The notes under the pieces were generated by a model. It had not been told where the DNA came from and searched no databases. It worked only from the letters and a program-made list of their open reading frames with translations. Shown piece by piece: positions 9,182 to 17,318 of a DNA stretch of 64,000 nucleotides. This DNA comes from Candidatus Nitrospira kreftii (lineage in GTDB: Bacteria > Nitrospirota > Nitrospiria > Nitrospirales > Nitrospiraceae): the NCBI GenBank assembly GCA_014058405.1, contig CP047423.1, positions 2,108,001-2,172,000 of the forward strand. Reading direction: 5' to 3'. Positions within the stretch are counted from its first letter, which is position 1. Each line of letters starts with the position of its first letter. Position numbers and translations under genes: made by a program.

Positions 9182-9586
9182 ATGAATCGGACAGAAGCAC
9201 TCGAAAAGACCGGTGAGCAGGTGGCGCGAAAGACGGAAGATCTTGCCCAAAGAGCTGGTGAGAAGAGTCGTGAGATGGCGGATACCCTGGGAGATAAGGC
9301 ACAAAGGGCGAGCGAAAAGGCCCGTGACGTAGCGGAGAATGTAGGGGACAGGATTGCTGGTGCGTCGGACGTGATTCAAGGAAAGTTGCGGGAAACCAGC
9401 AAGGAGGTCGGTGAAGTCGTCAGTGCGGTTTCAGACAAGGTTCGCTCATCCGCTCAGTACCTTGAAGAGTCGAGTGTGCAAGAGGTGGTAGAGGATGTCA
9501 CAACACTTATCAAACGATATCCGATCCATGCGGTCATCATCGGTGCGGGGATTGGGTTCCTTCTCGCGCGAGGCCGTTCACGGTAG
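9182..9586 (+). CDS. YqjD/ElaB-like membrane-anchored protein
   Basis: 134 residues. A long charged helical region with repeated Lys/Glu/Ala units (residues 5-95) ends in a C-terminal membrane anchor with the signature IGAGIGFLLARGRSR, as in YqjD/ElaB (DUF883) proteins. In E. coli these are inner-membrane proteins that associate with ribosomes in stationary phase. GGAGG lies 8 nt upstream of the ATG. First gene of a three-gene operon with the YqjE-like and 10021 genes. Confidence 0.75.
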   Translation: MNRTEALEKTGEQVARKTEDLAQRAGEKSREMADTLGDKAQRASEKARDVAENVGDRIAGASDVIQGKLRETSKEVGEVVSAVSDKVRSSAQYLEESSVQEVVEDVTTLIKRYPIHAVIIGAGIGFLLARGRSR

Positions 9587-9592
9587 AGGGGC

Positions 9593-10057
9593 ATGATTAT
9601 GGACTCCATAGGGAACGAAAAACAGGGTCCGCAAGCAGCACGAGCCGATACCCCACGAGCCGATACCCCTGGGGTGCTGAGTCTTCTGCAAGGGATCATC
9701 GAAGACATACAGACTCTGGCCTCTCAACAGGTCCGACTAGCCAAGCATGAACTCCAGTTTGAAGGTGCCCGTGCGGCCAGTATGATTGTCGCGGCTATTT
9801 TTGCCGTCATACTGGCCGCACTTTGCATGATGTTGCTGTTCATAGCGTCTGTTGCCGCACTTCATGAGGTCGCTGGATTACCGATATGGATGAGCTGCTG
9901 CATCATGGCCTTTGTTGTTCTTGTCGTGACCATTAGCCTCTTTGTTTATCTCAAGCAGCAGGCGCAACGTTTGCGCCTGTTGCCTTTCCGCTCATTCCAG
10001 ACGGTGAAGGAGGACATTCGATGGATAAAGGAATGGATCACATCGCCCAGGATGTGA
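9593..10057 (+). CDS. YqjE-like / phage holin family membrane protein
   Basis: 154 residues. An N-terminal soluble segment (LLQGIIEDIQTLASQQVRLAKHE) precedes two transmembrane helices (about 60-85 and 95-118), the layout of YqjE and the actinobacterial holin-X family. It starts 7 nt after the YqjD-like gene and its last 37 nt overlap the next gene, so the three are co-transcribed. The YqjD-YqjE pairing is the usual one in proteobacteria, which supports the call. The function of the family is unknown. Confidence 0.75.
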   Translation: MIMDSIGNEKQGPQAARADTPRADTPGVLSLLQGIIEDIQTLASQQVRLAKHELQFEGARAASMIVAAIFAVILAALCMMLLFIASVAALHEVAGLPIWMSCCIMAFVVLVVTISLFVYLKQQAQRLRLLPFRSFQTVKEDIRWIKEWITSPRM

Positions 10058-10704
10058 AGGACATTGTTCAAACACGGACTGCTATCGCGGATAAATTGGA
10101 TAAGCTCGAGCACCGCTTCACCTCTACAGTTGAGGAAGCCAAGATGATGGCCGAAGACTTCGCCGATCGGGCGCAAGCTGTGGTGGAAGATACGGTCGAG
10201 TCTGTAAAGGAAGTGACGGATCCATCTCGTCTGGCTTCCAACTATCCCTGGCTCATGGTGAGTGGCGCTATCATGACGGGCTTTGCCGTGGGACGCCTTA
10301 TCGCGCAAGAGCAAACCCGCGTGATCCCCTATTATCCTCCTGGATCTCATGCCGCTGACGTGATGCCTGAATCGGCTTCGGAACCTACGATGAAAGAAGG
10401 TGTCTATCCATTCTATCCACAATCATCGGTGGATGAGTCCTCCACATCCACGTCATCGACTTCTTCACCGACATCCTCGATCTTGACGTATCTAGGCCCG
10501 TTGATCGCCGAGGCACTGGAGCAAGTGAGAGGCGATCTGGTGGAGATTGGCAAATCTACCCTGCGAACTTGGCTTAAAGAGGCGGTACAAGGAGGACGTA
10601 CAGGGTCCTCAGCCTCTACAGGATCATCTCCCAGCAGGAATCATGACCACCAGGCCACCGCACGCGATACAGACTACCAGCCTCATACACAGACGGTTGG
10701 TTGA
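10021..10704 (+). CDS. YqjD/DUF3618-like protein with Ser/Thr-rich region
   Basis: 227 residues. The N-terminal 80 residues form an amphipathic helix (LDKLEHRFTSTVEEAKMMAE, then TVESVKEVTDPSRLASN) followed by a membrane segment YPWLMVSGAIMTGFAVGRLI, as in DUF3618/YqjD proteins. A low-complexity Ser/Thr tract (about 137-158) and a second amphipathic helix follow, then a His/Gln/Ser tail. AAGGAGG is 6 nt upstream, inside the preceding gene, with which it overlaps by 37 nt. The extended C-terminus is unusual for the family. Confidence 0.65.
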   Translation: MDKGMDHIAQDVKDIVQTRTAIADKLDKLEHRFTSTVEEAKMMAEDFADRAQAVVEDTVESVKEVTDPSRLASNYPWLMVSGAIMTGFAVGRLIAQEQTRVIPYYPPGSHAADVMPESASEPTMKEGVYPFYPQSSVDESSTSTSSTSSPTSSILTYLGPLIAEALEQVRGDLVEIGKSTLRTWLKEAVQGGRTGSSASTGSSPSRNHDHQATARDTDYQPHTQTVG

Positions 10705-10834
10705 TGCTGAAGGGATAGAAGCGATCTGCAGGGGAAGGATAATACTGTCGCGTGTGTGCTGCGGGTTATGTACTGGTTGTTCTATATGTCCCTGCAGTAG
10801 GTGTTAGCTATGTCACGCGCATGCTGTGTCAAGC

Positions 10835-11566
10835 ATGAATCGTCCATTCGACCACCATCAGACGAAGGCAATACGCGCCCACCCCATCGTACTTGGAACC
10901 TTGACCATCGTGACGCTCGCTGGCACGTTTCTCATTGATACAGGATTGTCTGACGGAGCGGCGGCATGGGCTCCCTACTGCATCGCCATTGTTCTGGCCC
11001 TGCAGTGGAAAGGAGCCGCTGCCATCGCGCCCGTGACAATTTCAGCGTTAATCCTCCTGGTCGCAGGATTCTTGCTGGAGCCGCCTGGAGATCTGCAGAG
11101 TGAGACCACCAATCGTGCTATTGGTGCAGCGACCTTGACCGTCTTGGCCCTCGTTTGCCTGTACATCGACTCGCGGCGATCCAAACACCGAAAAACATTC
11201 ACCGCAACCATCTCACGAATGACCCAGCTACAGCTTTTTGTCGATGGCTTAAAAAAAGCGGCGATTGCACTGACCGACCTGCGAGGGCGGGTCACTGAAT
11301 GGAACCAGGCGGCACAGAAACTAACCGGGCATCCAATTGAACAGGTAATCGGACAACCAGTTTTCCGCGTCTTCTTGAGCCTTGAAACCAGAACCGGTGG
11401 TTGGTCAAAGACCTACCGGAGCGCCCGTATGGAGGGTGCTGCAATCCATAAGACTGTGTACCACCAACAAGACGGGTCTCTCACATATGTCAATATTATG
11501 GTGAGGCCGCTTCGGAATAAAGTCGGGCGGCTTCACGGATATGCCCTTACTCTTCATGGTCAATAA
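10835..11566 (+). CDS. membrane protein with C-terminal PAS domain
   Basis: About 243 residues. Four hydrophobic segments lie in the first 110 residues (MASE/DUF4118-like sensor layout), followed by a linker and one PAS domain (DLRGRVTEWNQAAQKLTGHP to YVNIMVRPLRNKVGRLHGYA). No kinase, cyclase or receiver domain follows, so it can sense but has no visible output; it may be a truncated sensor kinase or act through a partner. The start is uncertain (GTG at 10826 is also possible) and no good ribosome site is visible. Confidence 0.6.
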   Translation: MNRPFDHHQTKAIRAHPIVLGTLTIVTLAGTFLIDTGLSDGAAAWAPYCIAIVLALQWKGAAAIAPVTISALILLVAGFLLEPPGDLQSETTNRAIGAATLTVLALVCLYIDSRRSKHRKTFTATISRMTQLQLFVDGLKKAAIALTDLRGRVTEWNQAAQKLTGHPIEQVIGQPVFRVFLSLETRTGGWSKTYRSARMEGAAIHKTVYHQQDGSLTYVNIMVRPLRNKVGRLHGYALTLHGQ

Positions 11567-11597
11567 TCTCACCCCGTTAAGGGTCCCTTGCCAGGAG

Positions 11598-11830
11598 TCA
11601 ATGGGCGACAGGTTGGTCGGTCAGGAACGAGATCGCGTGACCCGCAGCATCAACCTTCGCTTCCACTGAATCTCCTGGTTTAGGCGGAACGTTGGACTGG
11701 TGCCGTCACCATCAGCCCGCACGATATCGCCTTTCATTGTTGTGCCGGGTTTCAATAGGCCAACAAAGTCCCTCACCATACTCGAGTACGAGTATCTCGG
11801 CGTTCAGATGGATCTCGATCCTGTGTCCGT
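11598..11830 (-). pseudogene. frameshifted remnant of a family A periplasmic protein
   Basis: No single frame is long, but three frames read in turn on the minus strand resemble family A: GHRIEIHLNAEI, then VGLLKPGTTMKGDIVRADGD, then PKPGDSVEAKVDAAGHAISF followed by LTD and a stop at 11598. The last piece matches the end of the 25264 protein (GDNVIVKYDEKSKHAISFLTD) and the middle matches its GKTMNGKVVEVD segment. At least two frameshifts are needed. It begins right at the stop codon of the 11833 gene. Confidence 0.55.
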
Positions 11831-11832
11831 GC

Positions 11833-12270
11833 TCATGGCTTCCGCTTGAGGTTCTTGCCCTGCCGGCGATCATCCGGGCGATCGAGCGTGTCGTTTGCCT
11901 CCTTGAGGCTCAACTGTTCGTCGGATGGAGCGGATTGGCTTTCCTTGGTCTGTTGTTCGTTTGTTTTTCGCTTTTGGCCGGACTGGTTTTTGGCATCCGG
12001 CCTGTGCTTCATGGATGTATCCGGCTTCTTCTTGGGAGTGCTCATTTCCGTTGTGGAGCGGTCAACAGATGCGTCTTCATCATGATCGCGGGTGTCCACC
12101 AATCTGATGACTGCGGCGTCAGAACATAATTGATGATCCACAGCCATTAGCGAGCTGGTCAATGGCCTGGCTTCAGCAAAGGGCGAAAGGCCAAACACTG
12201 CAACCATGAGACCTACGAACACTGAGCTTGGTATTACCTTCCTTGTAACCGGCGAATTGATTCTTCCCAT
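11833..12270 (-). CDS. secreted protein of unknown function, hydrophilic C-terminus
   Basis: 145 residues from the ATG at 12270, with AAGGGAGGG about 8 nt upstream; the frame extends to 12465 but crosses the CTAG motif, which argues for the internal start. A signal peptide ends at PFAEA. The mature part is almost entirely hydrophilic (TPKKKPDTSMKHRPDAKN; DRPDDRRQGKNLKRKP) and is probably disordered. No family recognised. Its stop codon abuts the family A remnant. Confidence 0.5.
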   Translation of the reverse strand: MGRINSPVTRKVIPSSVFVGLMVAVFGLSPFAEARPLTSSLMAVDHQLCSDAAVIRLVDTRDHDEDASVDRSTTEMSTPKKKPDTSMKHRPDAKNQSGQKRKTNEQQTKESQSAPSDEQLSLKEANDTLDRPDDRRQGKNLKRKP

Positions 12271-12403
12271 ACCATTTCCCTCCCTTTTCTTCTTAATACG
12301 TAATTGTTTCATGGATCGATGAATCAACGCATCGAGTGATATGTTAGGCATCTTCCCAGTACTGATACTCCATAAATTACGTCCAATTACACATCCAAGA
12401 AAC

Positions 12404-12419
12404 CTGGCATTACCCCTAG
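12404..12419 (-). promoter_or_regulatory. CTAGG-N7-CCAG motif upstream of the 11833-12270 gene
   Basis: CTAG at 12416-12419 and CCAG (minus) at 12404-12407. It is 133 nt from the chosen start. It is one of two oppositely oriented copies in the 380-nt gene-free region 12271-12650. Confidence 0.6.
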
Positions 12420-12436
12420 CTATTGCTGAACATTTT

Positions 12437-12471
12437 CCCACCCACATGACCGATCCCACCCACATGACCGA
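12437..12471. repeat. two direct 17-bp repeats next to the CTAG motif
   Basis: CCCACCCACATGACCGA occurs at 12437-12453 and again, identically, at 12455-12471, one base apart (18-bp period). The pair sits between the two divergent CTAG motifs, ending 9 nt before the one at 12481. Could be a tandem activator site or a recent duplication. Confidence 0.8.
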
Positions 12472-12480
12472 CTCGATACC

Positions 12481-12496
12481 CTAGGGGTTGTGCCGG
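12481..12496 (+). promoter_or_regulatory. CTAGG-N7-CCGG motif upstream of the 12651 gene
   Basis: CTAG at 12481-12484, spacer GGGTTGTG, CCGGT at 12493-12497. The spacer is identical to that at 51335-51350. 154 nt before the 12651 start. Confidence 0.55.
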
Positions 12497-12650
12497 TAGC
12501 ATGTCAGGACAATTGTGATTTACTCATTTGTGATTTCCTCATTGCCGTTGCATTCACGGAGCGGGTTGAAGGCGAAAAAAAGAGTGAACTGCTGAACTTT
12601 TAACGTCGAAACCAAACATTGATAAAGAGCACCGACCCAGGCGGAACGTT

Positions 12651-12947
12651 ATGCCATCACAAGACATCTCTCGGGACATGAAGAATATGAAGATCGCCGG
12701 CTGCGATGTGCAGTTGCTGTTCGTGAACTCCGACGGCGATTGGACCGTCGTGGGGACGTTAGCGAGCGGGATTGCGGAAAATAAGAAGCAAGAAACTATT
12801 ACGAGCGGCCCGTGGGCCACGCGAGATCTCGCCGAACAAAAGGCATTGGAGCAGATCACACTGCTTTTGGGCCATAACGAAGATCGCAGTACCTCGCGCG
12901 TGCATAATCCTGGGGAATCGACGACGGACGAGCAGTCCGTCGAATGA
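12651..12947 (+). CDS. hypothetical small protein
   Basis: 98 residues, no signal peptide. The core VQLLFVNSDGDWTVVGTLAS, then ETITSGPWATRDLAEQKALE, suggests a small alpha/beta domain; the tail is hydrophilic. The next gene (13019) has a similar layout: a beta-rich core, then a Thr/Ser-Arg-Lys-Glu-Ala helix beginning 'SRKEAESAALDVAKRIVDSL'. The two may be distant relatives. Only a weak ribosome site (GGCGGA) is visible. Not a family I recognise. Confidence 0.5.
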   Translation: MPSQDISRDMKNMKIAGCDVQLLFVNSDGDWTVVGTLASGIAENKKQETITSGPWATRDLAEQKALEQITLLLGHNEDRSTSRVHNPGESTTDEQSVE

Positions 12948-13018
12948 CATGAGCGATAGCCATTCGGCTTGCTCAACCCCGGATTGAGAGGGATAGCCGG
13001 AGACGAGAGGGAACCACA

Positions 13019-13363
13019 ATGCCGGACTATAAACATCGTACGATCGAGTTGACGCCAAGACGGCAAGCTGATGGGACATGGCATTGCTCTTACCGCGTGA
13101 TAGAATTCAGGCCGACCTCTTGGGGATACCACAGCGGTTGCGCTAACGACGGCTTTACATCCCGCAAAGAAGCAGAATCAGCTGCCCTGGACGTGGCCAA
13201 ACGAATTGTCGATTCACTCGAGCCTTCTATGCAACTCCCGCATTCTGAACTTACCTCGCTTGGAAGAGTGTTCGGAAATCGGATGAGCAGACTGGCGCTC
13301 TATTTCCTAAATTGGGTTGAGGATTCAGGAAGGTTACGAGTTAGGAAGCGGACAGGGTCCTGA
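13019..13363 (+). CDS. hypothetical small protein
   Basis: 114 residues. It begins with a beta-rich segment (KHRTIELTPRRQADGTWHCS, YRVIEFRP) followed by an Ala/Glu-rich helix, and ends in a basic tail. This resembles small cytoplasmic proteins annotated as hypothetical in environmental bacteria. GAGAGGGA lies upstream of the ATG. It follows the 12651 gene by 71 nt on the same strand and may share its promoter. Confidence 0.5.
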   Translation: MPDYKHRTIELTPRRQADGTWHCSYRVIEFRPTSWGYHSGCANDGFTSRKEAESAALDVAKRIVDSLEPSMQLPHSELTSLGRVFGNRMSRLALYFLNWVEDSGRLRVRKRTGS

Positions 13364-13565
13364 ATCGTTCTCACGTGAGAGTCTCAGTCACACATCACTC
13401 CACACTAGGGCGCTGTACCAATACATCGCACCAATCGACGTGGAGCATCAACGGCCTGACTGCCCCCAATAAGCACGACTTAACAGAGGTCGGCAAGCGA
13501 TCGGCAACAACCAGCGAACCAAGAGGACCGGCTTAGCCCGAGCCAACTCCCACTCATCCAACTGT

Positions 13566-13817
13566 CTAGGCTAGGCGATTGCTGAGGATCACCGGATCGA
13601 TCAGATCGCCACACTGAACGCAGCGTAAAGCAGGCCCTTGCTGCTCAAATAAGTAGTAATCGATCCCCTCCATGCGCTCGTGCACTAATAATCCTCCACA
13701 ACGCGTACAATCTCCGGATTGCCTCAACAGCCGAAGCTGTTGGATAGAACGAGAGTCGCTCGTGCCTGTGACGTGTCGCTTCCCATGCCGTACTCGCGGT
13801 CGGACTAAAACTCTCAT
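13566..13817 (-). CDS. small zinc-ribbon protein
   Basis: 83 residues. Two CxxC pairs (CTRCGG near residue 38 and CVQCGD near residue 67) with about 25 residues between them define a zinc ribbon. The N-terminus is strongly basic. Such small zinc ribbons can bind nucleic acid or act as structural partners; no target is evident. AAGGAGG is 6 nt from the ATG. It diverges from the hybrid kinase gene at 14058. Confidence 0.65.
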   Translation of the reverse strand: MRVLVRPRVRHGKRHVTGTSDSRSIQQLRLLRQSGDCTRCGGLLVHERMEGIDYYLFEQQGPALRCVQCGDLIDPVILSNRLA

Positions 13818-14057
13818 CGTTGCACCTCCTTAACGTTTCAATTGATGCACTCAATTGTTGATGGTGTGAGTCTAAATAAATTCGGGAATAGAGAGGGGCT
13901 GGAGAAGTCACCAGATATGGGGCTAGGGTTGCCTTGTTTTTGGCTTAACAGCTGCCTAGCACCGGGGGGGAATAACGCCAGCGATTCGCCGAGAAGTGTG
14001 GGGCAAGTCGGTGAGAATGACTGACATGATCTGGACTGTCCTCCATTTACCCTCCAG

Positions 14058-15425
14058 ATGCTAATTCCAAGCCCTAGGGGTCCTACGAGGTTTGGCGTGA
14101 TGGGCGGCGGGCTATACTGGTTCGACACCGATTGGAAGTTTCAGTGGGCGCCTTGCTCTATTTTATCCATGGCCGATGAGTTCAGGGCAACGGCTGGTTG
14201 GTTGTATGAGGCGATTATCGACATCACGGAACACAAGCTGGCGGAGCAAACCTTGATTTGGTCAGCGGAGGAACTTGAGCGCCAAGTCGCCGAGCGGACG
14301 GCGCTGTTGAGCCGTTCCCAAGAGCGATTGCGGGCGCTCTTGCACCAGCTCACGCGCACCGAGCATCAGGAACGGCGGCGTATCGCCGTTGAATTGCACG
14401 ACTACCTTGCACAACTCCTCGTTGCGGCACACTTGAAAATGGCACAGGACACACGACCGACGAAAACCGAACAAGACCGAACCGTGGTACAGGATCTGGA
14501 ACGGATCCTGGACGAGGCCCTCACCTATATACGCTCGCTGGTCGCCAAGCTGAGTCCTCCTGTGTTGTACCATCTCGGACTCCCTGCTGCAGTGCAATGG
14601 CTAGCCGAGCAGATGGAAGAGCATCAGCTGATCGTCGAGACGGCGCTCGACCTTCCTCCCGATCTCACGAAGTTGCCGGATGACGTGGCCGCCATCCTTT
14701 TTCAGTCTGTGCGAGAACTGCTCTTCAATGTCGTCAAACATGCCGGCCTCCCCCACGTCCGCATCGCGTTACATACGACCGCGGATCAGAATCTTGTGAT
14801 CGTAGTCACCGACCAAGGCCGAGGATTTGAGGTCGATCAATTGGATCAGGCGTCCATTTCTGCGACCTCCTTCGGTCTATTCAGCATCAAAGAACGAATG
14901 GAGGCTCTCGGTGGGTCCGTGCAGATCATGAGTCGCGTCGGCCAAGGCACGTCGGTGACGTTAGTGTGTCCGTTGACATCCCCGAAGCGGGCCGGATCGT
15001 TCCCAGTGATCGTCGGTGCGCATAAGGGAATACTCAGGGTACCGCACTCGGTGCCGTCAAGCTCGATTCGGATCCTGTTGGCCGATGATCACGCCATGGT
15101 CCGCCAGGGGATTCGGGCGCTGCTTGACCGACACGACGACTTACTCGTAGTGGGCGAAGCATGGGATGGACGGCATGCCTGCGAGCTTGCGGGGGCCCTC
15201 AATCCCGATGTCATCGTCATGGATGCCAATATGCCACACCTCGATGGGATCGAAGCCACTCGTCGCATCAAGCACGACTACCCTCACATAGTGATCATCG
15301 GATTGTCCGTGCAATCCGCGGCTCAAGTTGCGAATAGCATGCTCCAGGCCGGCGCCAGCCGCTATTTGACAAAAGAGTCGGCGGGAGATCAGCTGTACGA
15401 GACGATCATGGCCGCAGTGGTTTAA
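14058..15425 (+). CDS. hybrid sensor kinase: truncated PAS, HisKA_3, HATPase_c, receiver
   Basis: Up to 455 residues. The start is uncertain (ATG at 14058, 14100 or 14169). The first 60 residues look like the end of a PAS/PAC domain (YEAIIDITEHKLAEQTL). A coiled coil leads to a HisKA_3 dimerisation domain with the phosphoacceptor motif ELHDYLAQLL, then HATPase_c with N-box SVRELLFNVVKHAG and glycine boxes, then a NarL-type receiver (LLADDH, phosphoacceptor VMDANMP) from about 335. There is no DNA-binding HTH, so output needs a separate regulator. No membrane segment: a soluble kinase. Its H-box is nearly identical to that of the 21040 protein. Confidence 0.85.
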   Translation: MLIPSPRGPTRFGVMGGGLYWFDTDWKFQWAPCSILSMADEFRATAGWLYEAIIDITEHKLAEQTLIWSAEELERQVAERTALLSRSQERLRALLHQLTRTEHQERRRIAVELHDYLAQLLVAAHLKMAQDTRPTKTEQDRTVVQDLERILDEALTYIRSLVAKLSPPVLYHLGLPAAVQWLAEQMEEHQLIVETALDLPPDLTKLPDDVAAILFQSVRELLFNVVKHAGLPHVRIALHTTADQNLVIVVTDQGRGFEVDQLDQASISATSFGLFSIKERMEALGGSVQIMSRVGQGTSVTLVCPLTSPKRAGSFPVIVGAHKGILRVPHSVPSSSIRILLADDHAMVRQGIRALLDRHDDLLVVGEAWDGRHACELAGALNPDVIVMDANMPHLDGIEATRRIKHDYPHIVIIGLSVQSAAQVANSMLQAGASRYLTKESAGDQLYETIMAAVV

Positions 15426-15627
15426 CGCGACTCTGCCGGACAGACGCGTCGGAGGAGGAACCGAACTTCACAGCAACTGAAGCATGATGCCCGCCGTGCT
15501 CGTATTCACCTGTATCGGCAGGCACGAATGGCTTCATCGGACAGGAGCAGTGGGAAACGCATGACGACCTACGCGACCGATCATACGCCGTCATGCGTCC
15601 TACCCTCTTGGCGGTCGATCACCAGAT

Positions 15628-15798
15628 CTAATTCATACTTGTTGGTTTACGCCCGGTTATAAATCCAACAAGCGCAAGAATAATAAAAATGACGAACAAC
15701 GCATAGGCAATGCTTGTAGCCGTACCCGCCACTCCGGATAACCCTAGTACTCCTGCGATGATTGCGACGACGAGAAATGTGATTGCCCAACTCAACAT
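15628..15798 (-). CDS. DUF1328 small membrane protein (YtjA-like)
   Basis: 56 residues from the ATG at 15798, which has AGGAGGG 5 nt upstream. Two transmembrane helices: [21 protein letters not shown], and [17 protein letters not shown]. This is the DUF1328 layout (about 55 residues, FxGxAGxA-like loop). It is a paralogue of the gene at 63739. Members are commonly stress-induced membrane proteins of unknown function. Confidence 0.8.
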   Translation of the reverse strand: MLSWAITFLVVAIIAGVLGLSGVAGTATSIAYALFVIFIILALVGFITGRKPTSMN

Positions 15799-15861
15799 GG
15801 TGTCCCTCCTGGTTATATGAATCACAACCCCACAACTTCTTCCTCTGACCTCCTCTCGCTC

Positions 15862-16278
15862 CTATTTGCAGGCGAGACGGAGCGACTCGATTTCATTCTT
15901 CATCTGCGCATTGGCCAAATTGCCGATATTCTGGTTGGCCGCCAAAATAAGCGTGCGCCCCGCGAACTCCGGATGCTCATAAGCGACCATTGTGGCCTCG
16001 GGGCCAAGCACGATACTTTCAATGTCGTTATCCCAGTTCTGATCGTTGAGCCCTTTCAACGTGGGAAGCTCGTGGGGACCCACGAGCAGTAACCTCGGCG
16101 CATTCTTGTCGAAATCCGCATTCATGTAGATTTCCGCCCAACATTTGTTGTCATGCTTCATCGGGTTGTTGTCCTGCTGTTGAGAAATCTCCATTGCCGT
16201 CCCCCCGCCAACCAGGCCTGCTAGCGAATAGACGAACAAGAGGCCGGCCATGAGTCGGGGATAGACGGTGAATCTCAT
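15862..16278 (-). CDS. secreted beta/gamma-crystallin domain protein
   Basis: 138 residues from the ATG at 16278; the longer frame would run into the upstream gene. A signal peptide (PRLMAGLLFVYSLAGLVGGG) is followed by a beta/gamma-crystallin domain: WAEIYMNADFDK, the loop NDQNWDNDIESIVLGP and YEHPEFAGRTLIL, with the F/Y-x-G pattern of Greek-key motifs and acidic N/D residues typical of calcium-binding loops. Probably a calcium-stabilised periplasmic or surface protein. It follows the OM barrel gene 16361 by about 82 nt. Confidence 0.7.
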   Translation of the reverse strand: MRFTVYPRLMAGLLFVYSLAGLVGGGTAMEISQQQDNNPMKHDNKCWAEIYMNADFDKNAPRLLLVGPHELPTLKGLNDQNWDNDIESIVLGPEATMVAYEHPEFAGRTLILAANQNIGNLANAQMKNEIESLRLACK

Positions 16279-16360
16279 CTTGATACTCGTTTCACCGATC
16301 ACGAGACACGATATCGGAGTGCTTCCATCTGCAGTTCCGATATCGAACATCCCACTTTTC

Positions 16361-16954
16361 TCAGAAGTGAACATTCAACCCGACGGTAATCATGTGCCCG
16401 GTATCGTCAAACTTTTTATCGACCAGGGACACATCCTTCGACTGGACTTTTTCCAGCCAGATATGCCGATAGGAGGCGTCTGCCGAAAAATGTTTATTAA
16501 TAAACACCTGCAAGCCTCCTCCAACATGGCCGCCGAATCGGTGTTGCGTATCGTCGAAATTGCCGGGACCCGTGACTGTCGTGTAGTACCACCCACCTCC
16601 ACCAAGGATAAATGGAGAAATTCGCTTGAGGCCCAACGGATAGATCATCAATGATCCCTGTACAGGATAGGAATGCACCCTCGTCTCACCAAAATCGTTC
16701 CGGCGATAGTCAACGGAGCCTTCCACGGCTAAGAATCGAATCGGATGCACACGGACCTGCGCGCCCCCAAACCATTGGCCGTCACCATCCTTCGGATCAA
16801 AATACGTCCCACGTCCGCCGATGGAGAACAATCCAGCATCCACATCGTCAAAAATACCTTCGGCTCCTGCCTTTTCCATGCCTCCCAATGACGCAAACCC
16901 CATCAGCATCAGTAATGCTGCGGGGACTATGAACCGATTCTTCCATATGCTCAT
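16361..16954 (-). CDS. outer-membrane beta-barrel protein (OmpA/OmpW-like barrel)
   Basis: 197 residues from the ATG at 16954, with GGGAGG 9 nt upstream. A signal peptide is followed by eight predicted beta-strands (GLFSIGGRGTYFDPK, LAVEGSVDYRRND, VQGSLMIYPLG, SPFILGGGGWYYTTV, HVGGGLQVFINK, HFSADASYRHIW) and the terminal strand HMITVGLNVHF with the C-terminal Phe required for barrel insertion. This is the small 8-stranded porin-like fold. Likely co-transcribed with the crystallin gene from the motif at 17041. Confidence 0.75.
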   Translation of the reverse strand: MSIWKNRFIVPAALLMLMGFASLGGMEKAGAEGIFDDVDAGLFSIGGRGTYFDPKDGDGQWFGGAQVRVHPIRFLAVEGSVDYRRNDFGETRVHSYPVQGSLMIYPLGLKRISPFILGGGGWYYTTVTGPGNFDDTQHRFGGHVGGGLQVFINKHFSADASYRHIWLEKVQSKDVSLVDKKFDDTGHMITVGLNVHF

Positions 16955-17040
16955 GCAATGATCCTCCCTGAGATTTCGCCTAGGACTCCGACTCCGCGTA
17001 CTCTGAGTGTCGTTGTACTTCAAATCTCACCCGTCAAGTC

Positions 17041-17056
17041 CTGGCAGATGCCCTAG
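17041..17056 (-). promoter_or_regulatory. CTAGG-N7-CCAG motif upstream of the OM barrel gene
   Basis: CTAG at 17053-17056 and CCAG (minus) at 17041-17044, 86 nt before the start at 16954. A lone CTAG with GGG follows at about 17070 without a partner half. The rest of the 364-nt gap 16955-17318 shows no gene. Confidence 0.6.
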
Positions 17057-17318
17057 TCGTCGTTGACCGTATCCCTAGCCTCGGCATGGCGGGGGAACTC
17101 CTTGGGAGAGAGTCAGGTGTTTTGTGCATAAAGCCATGCAGCATCGGTGTTGAACTCCGGTCGGATAGAAGCGTAGGCTATCTTTTTGTCCGAATCATAG
17201 ATGCGGGACCTCCTCGCTAAGGACCCGCTGACCGGTAACATCCGAACTGACGACTCTTGCCCATGTGAATCGCTAACGACGCGTTGCTTCTGCAGGATAT
17301 GACCTTACGAGCATTCCA

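Noticed and set aside
14074-14089. CTAGGGG near the start of the 14058 kinase as another regulon motif
   Set aside because: The second half is CGAG instead of CCAG, and the site lies inside the possible coding start; not counted.
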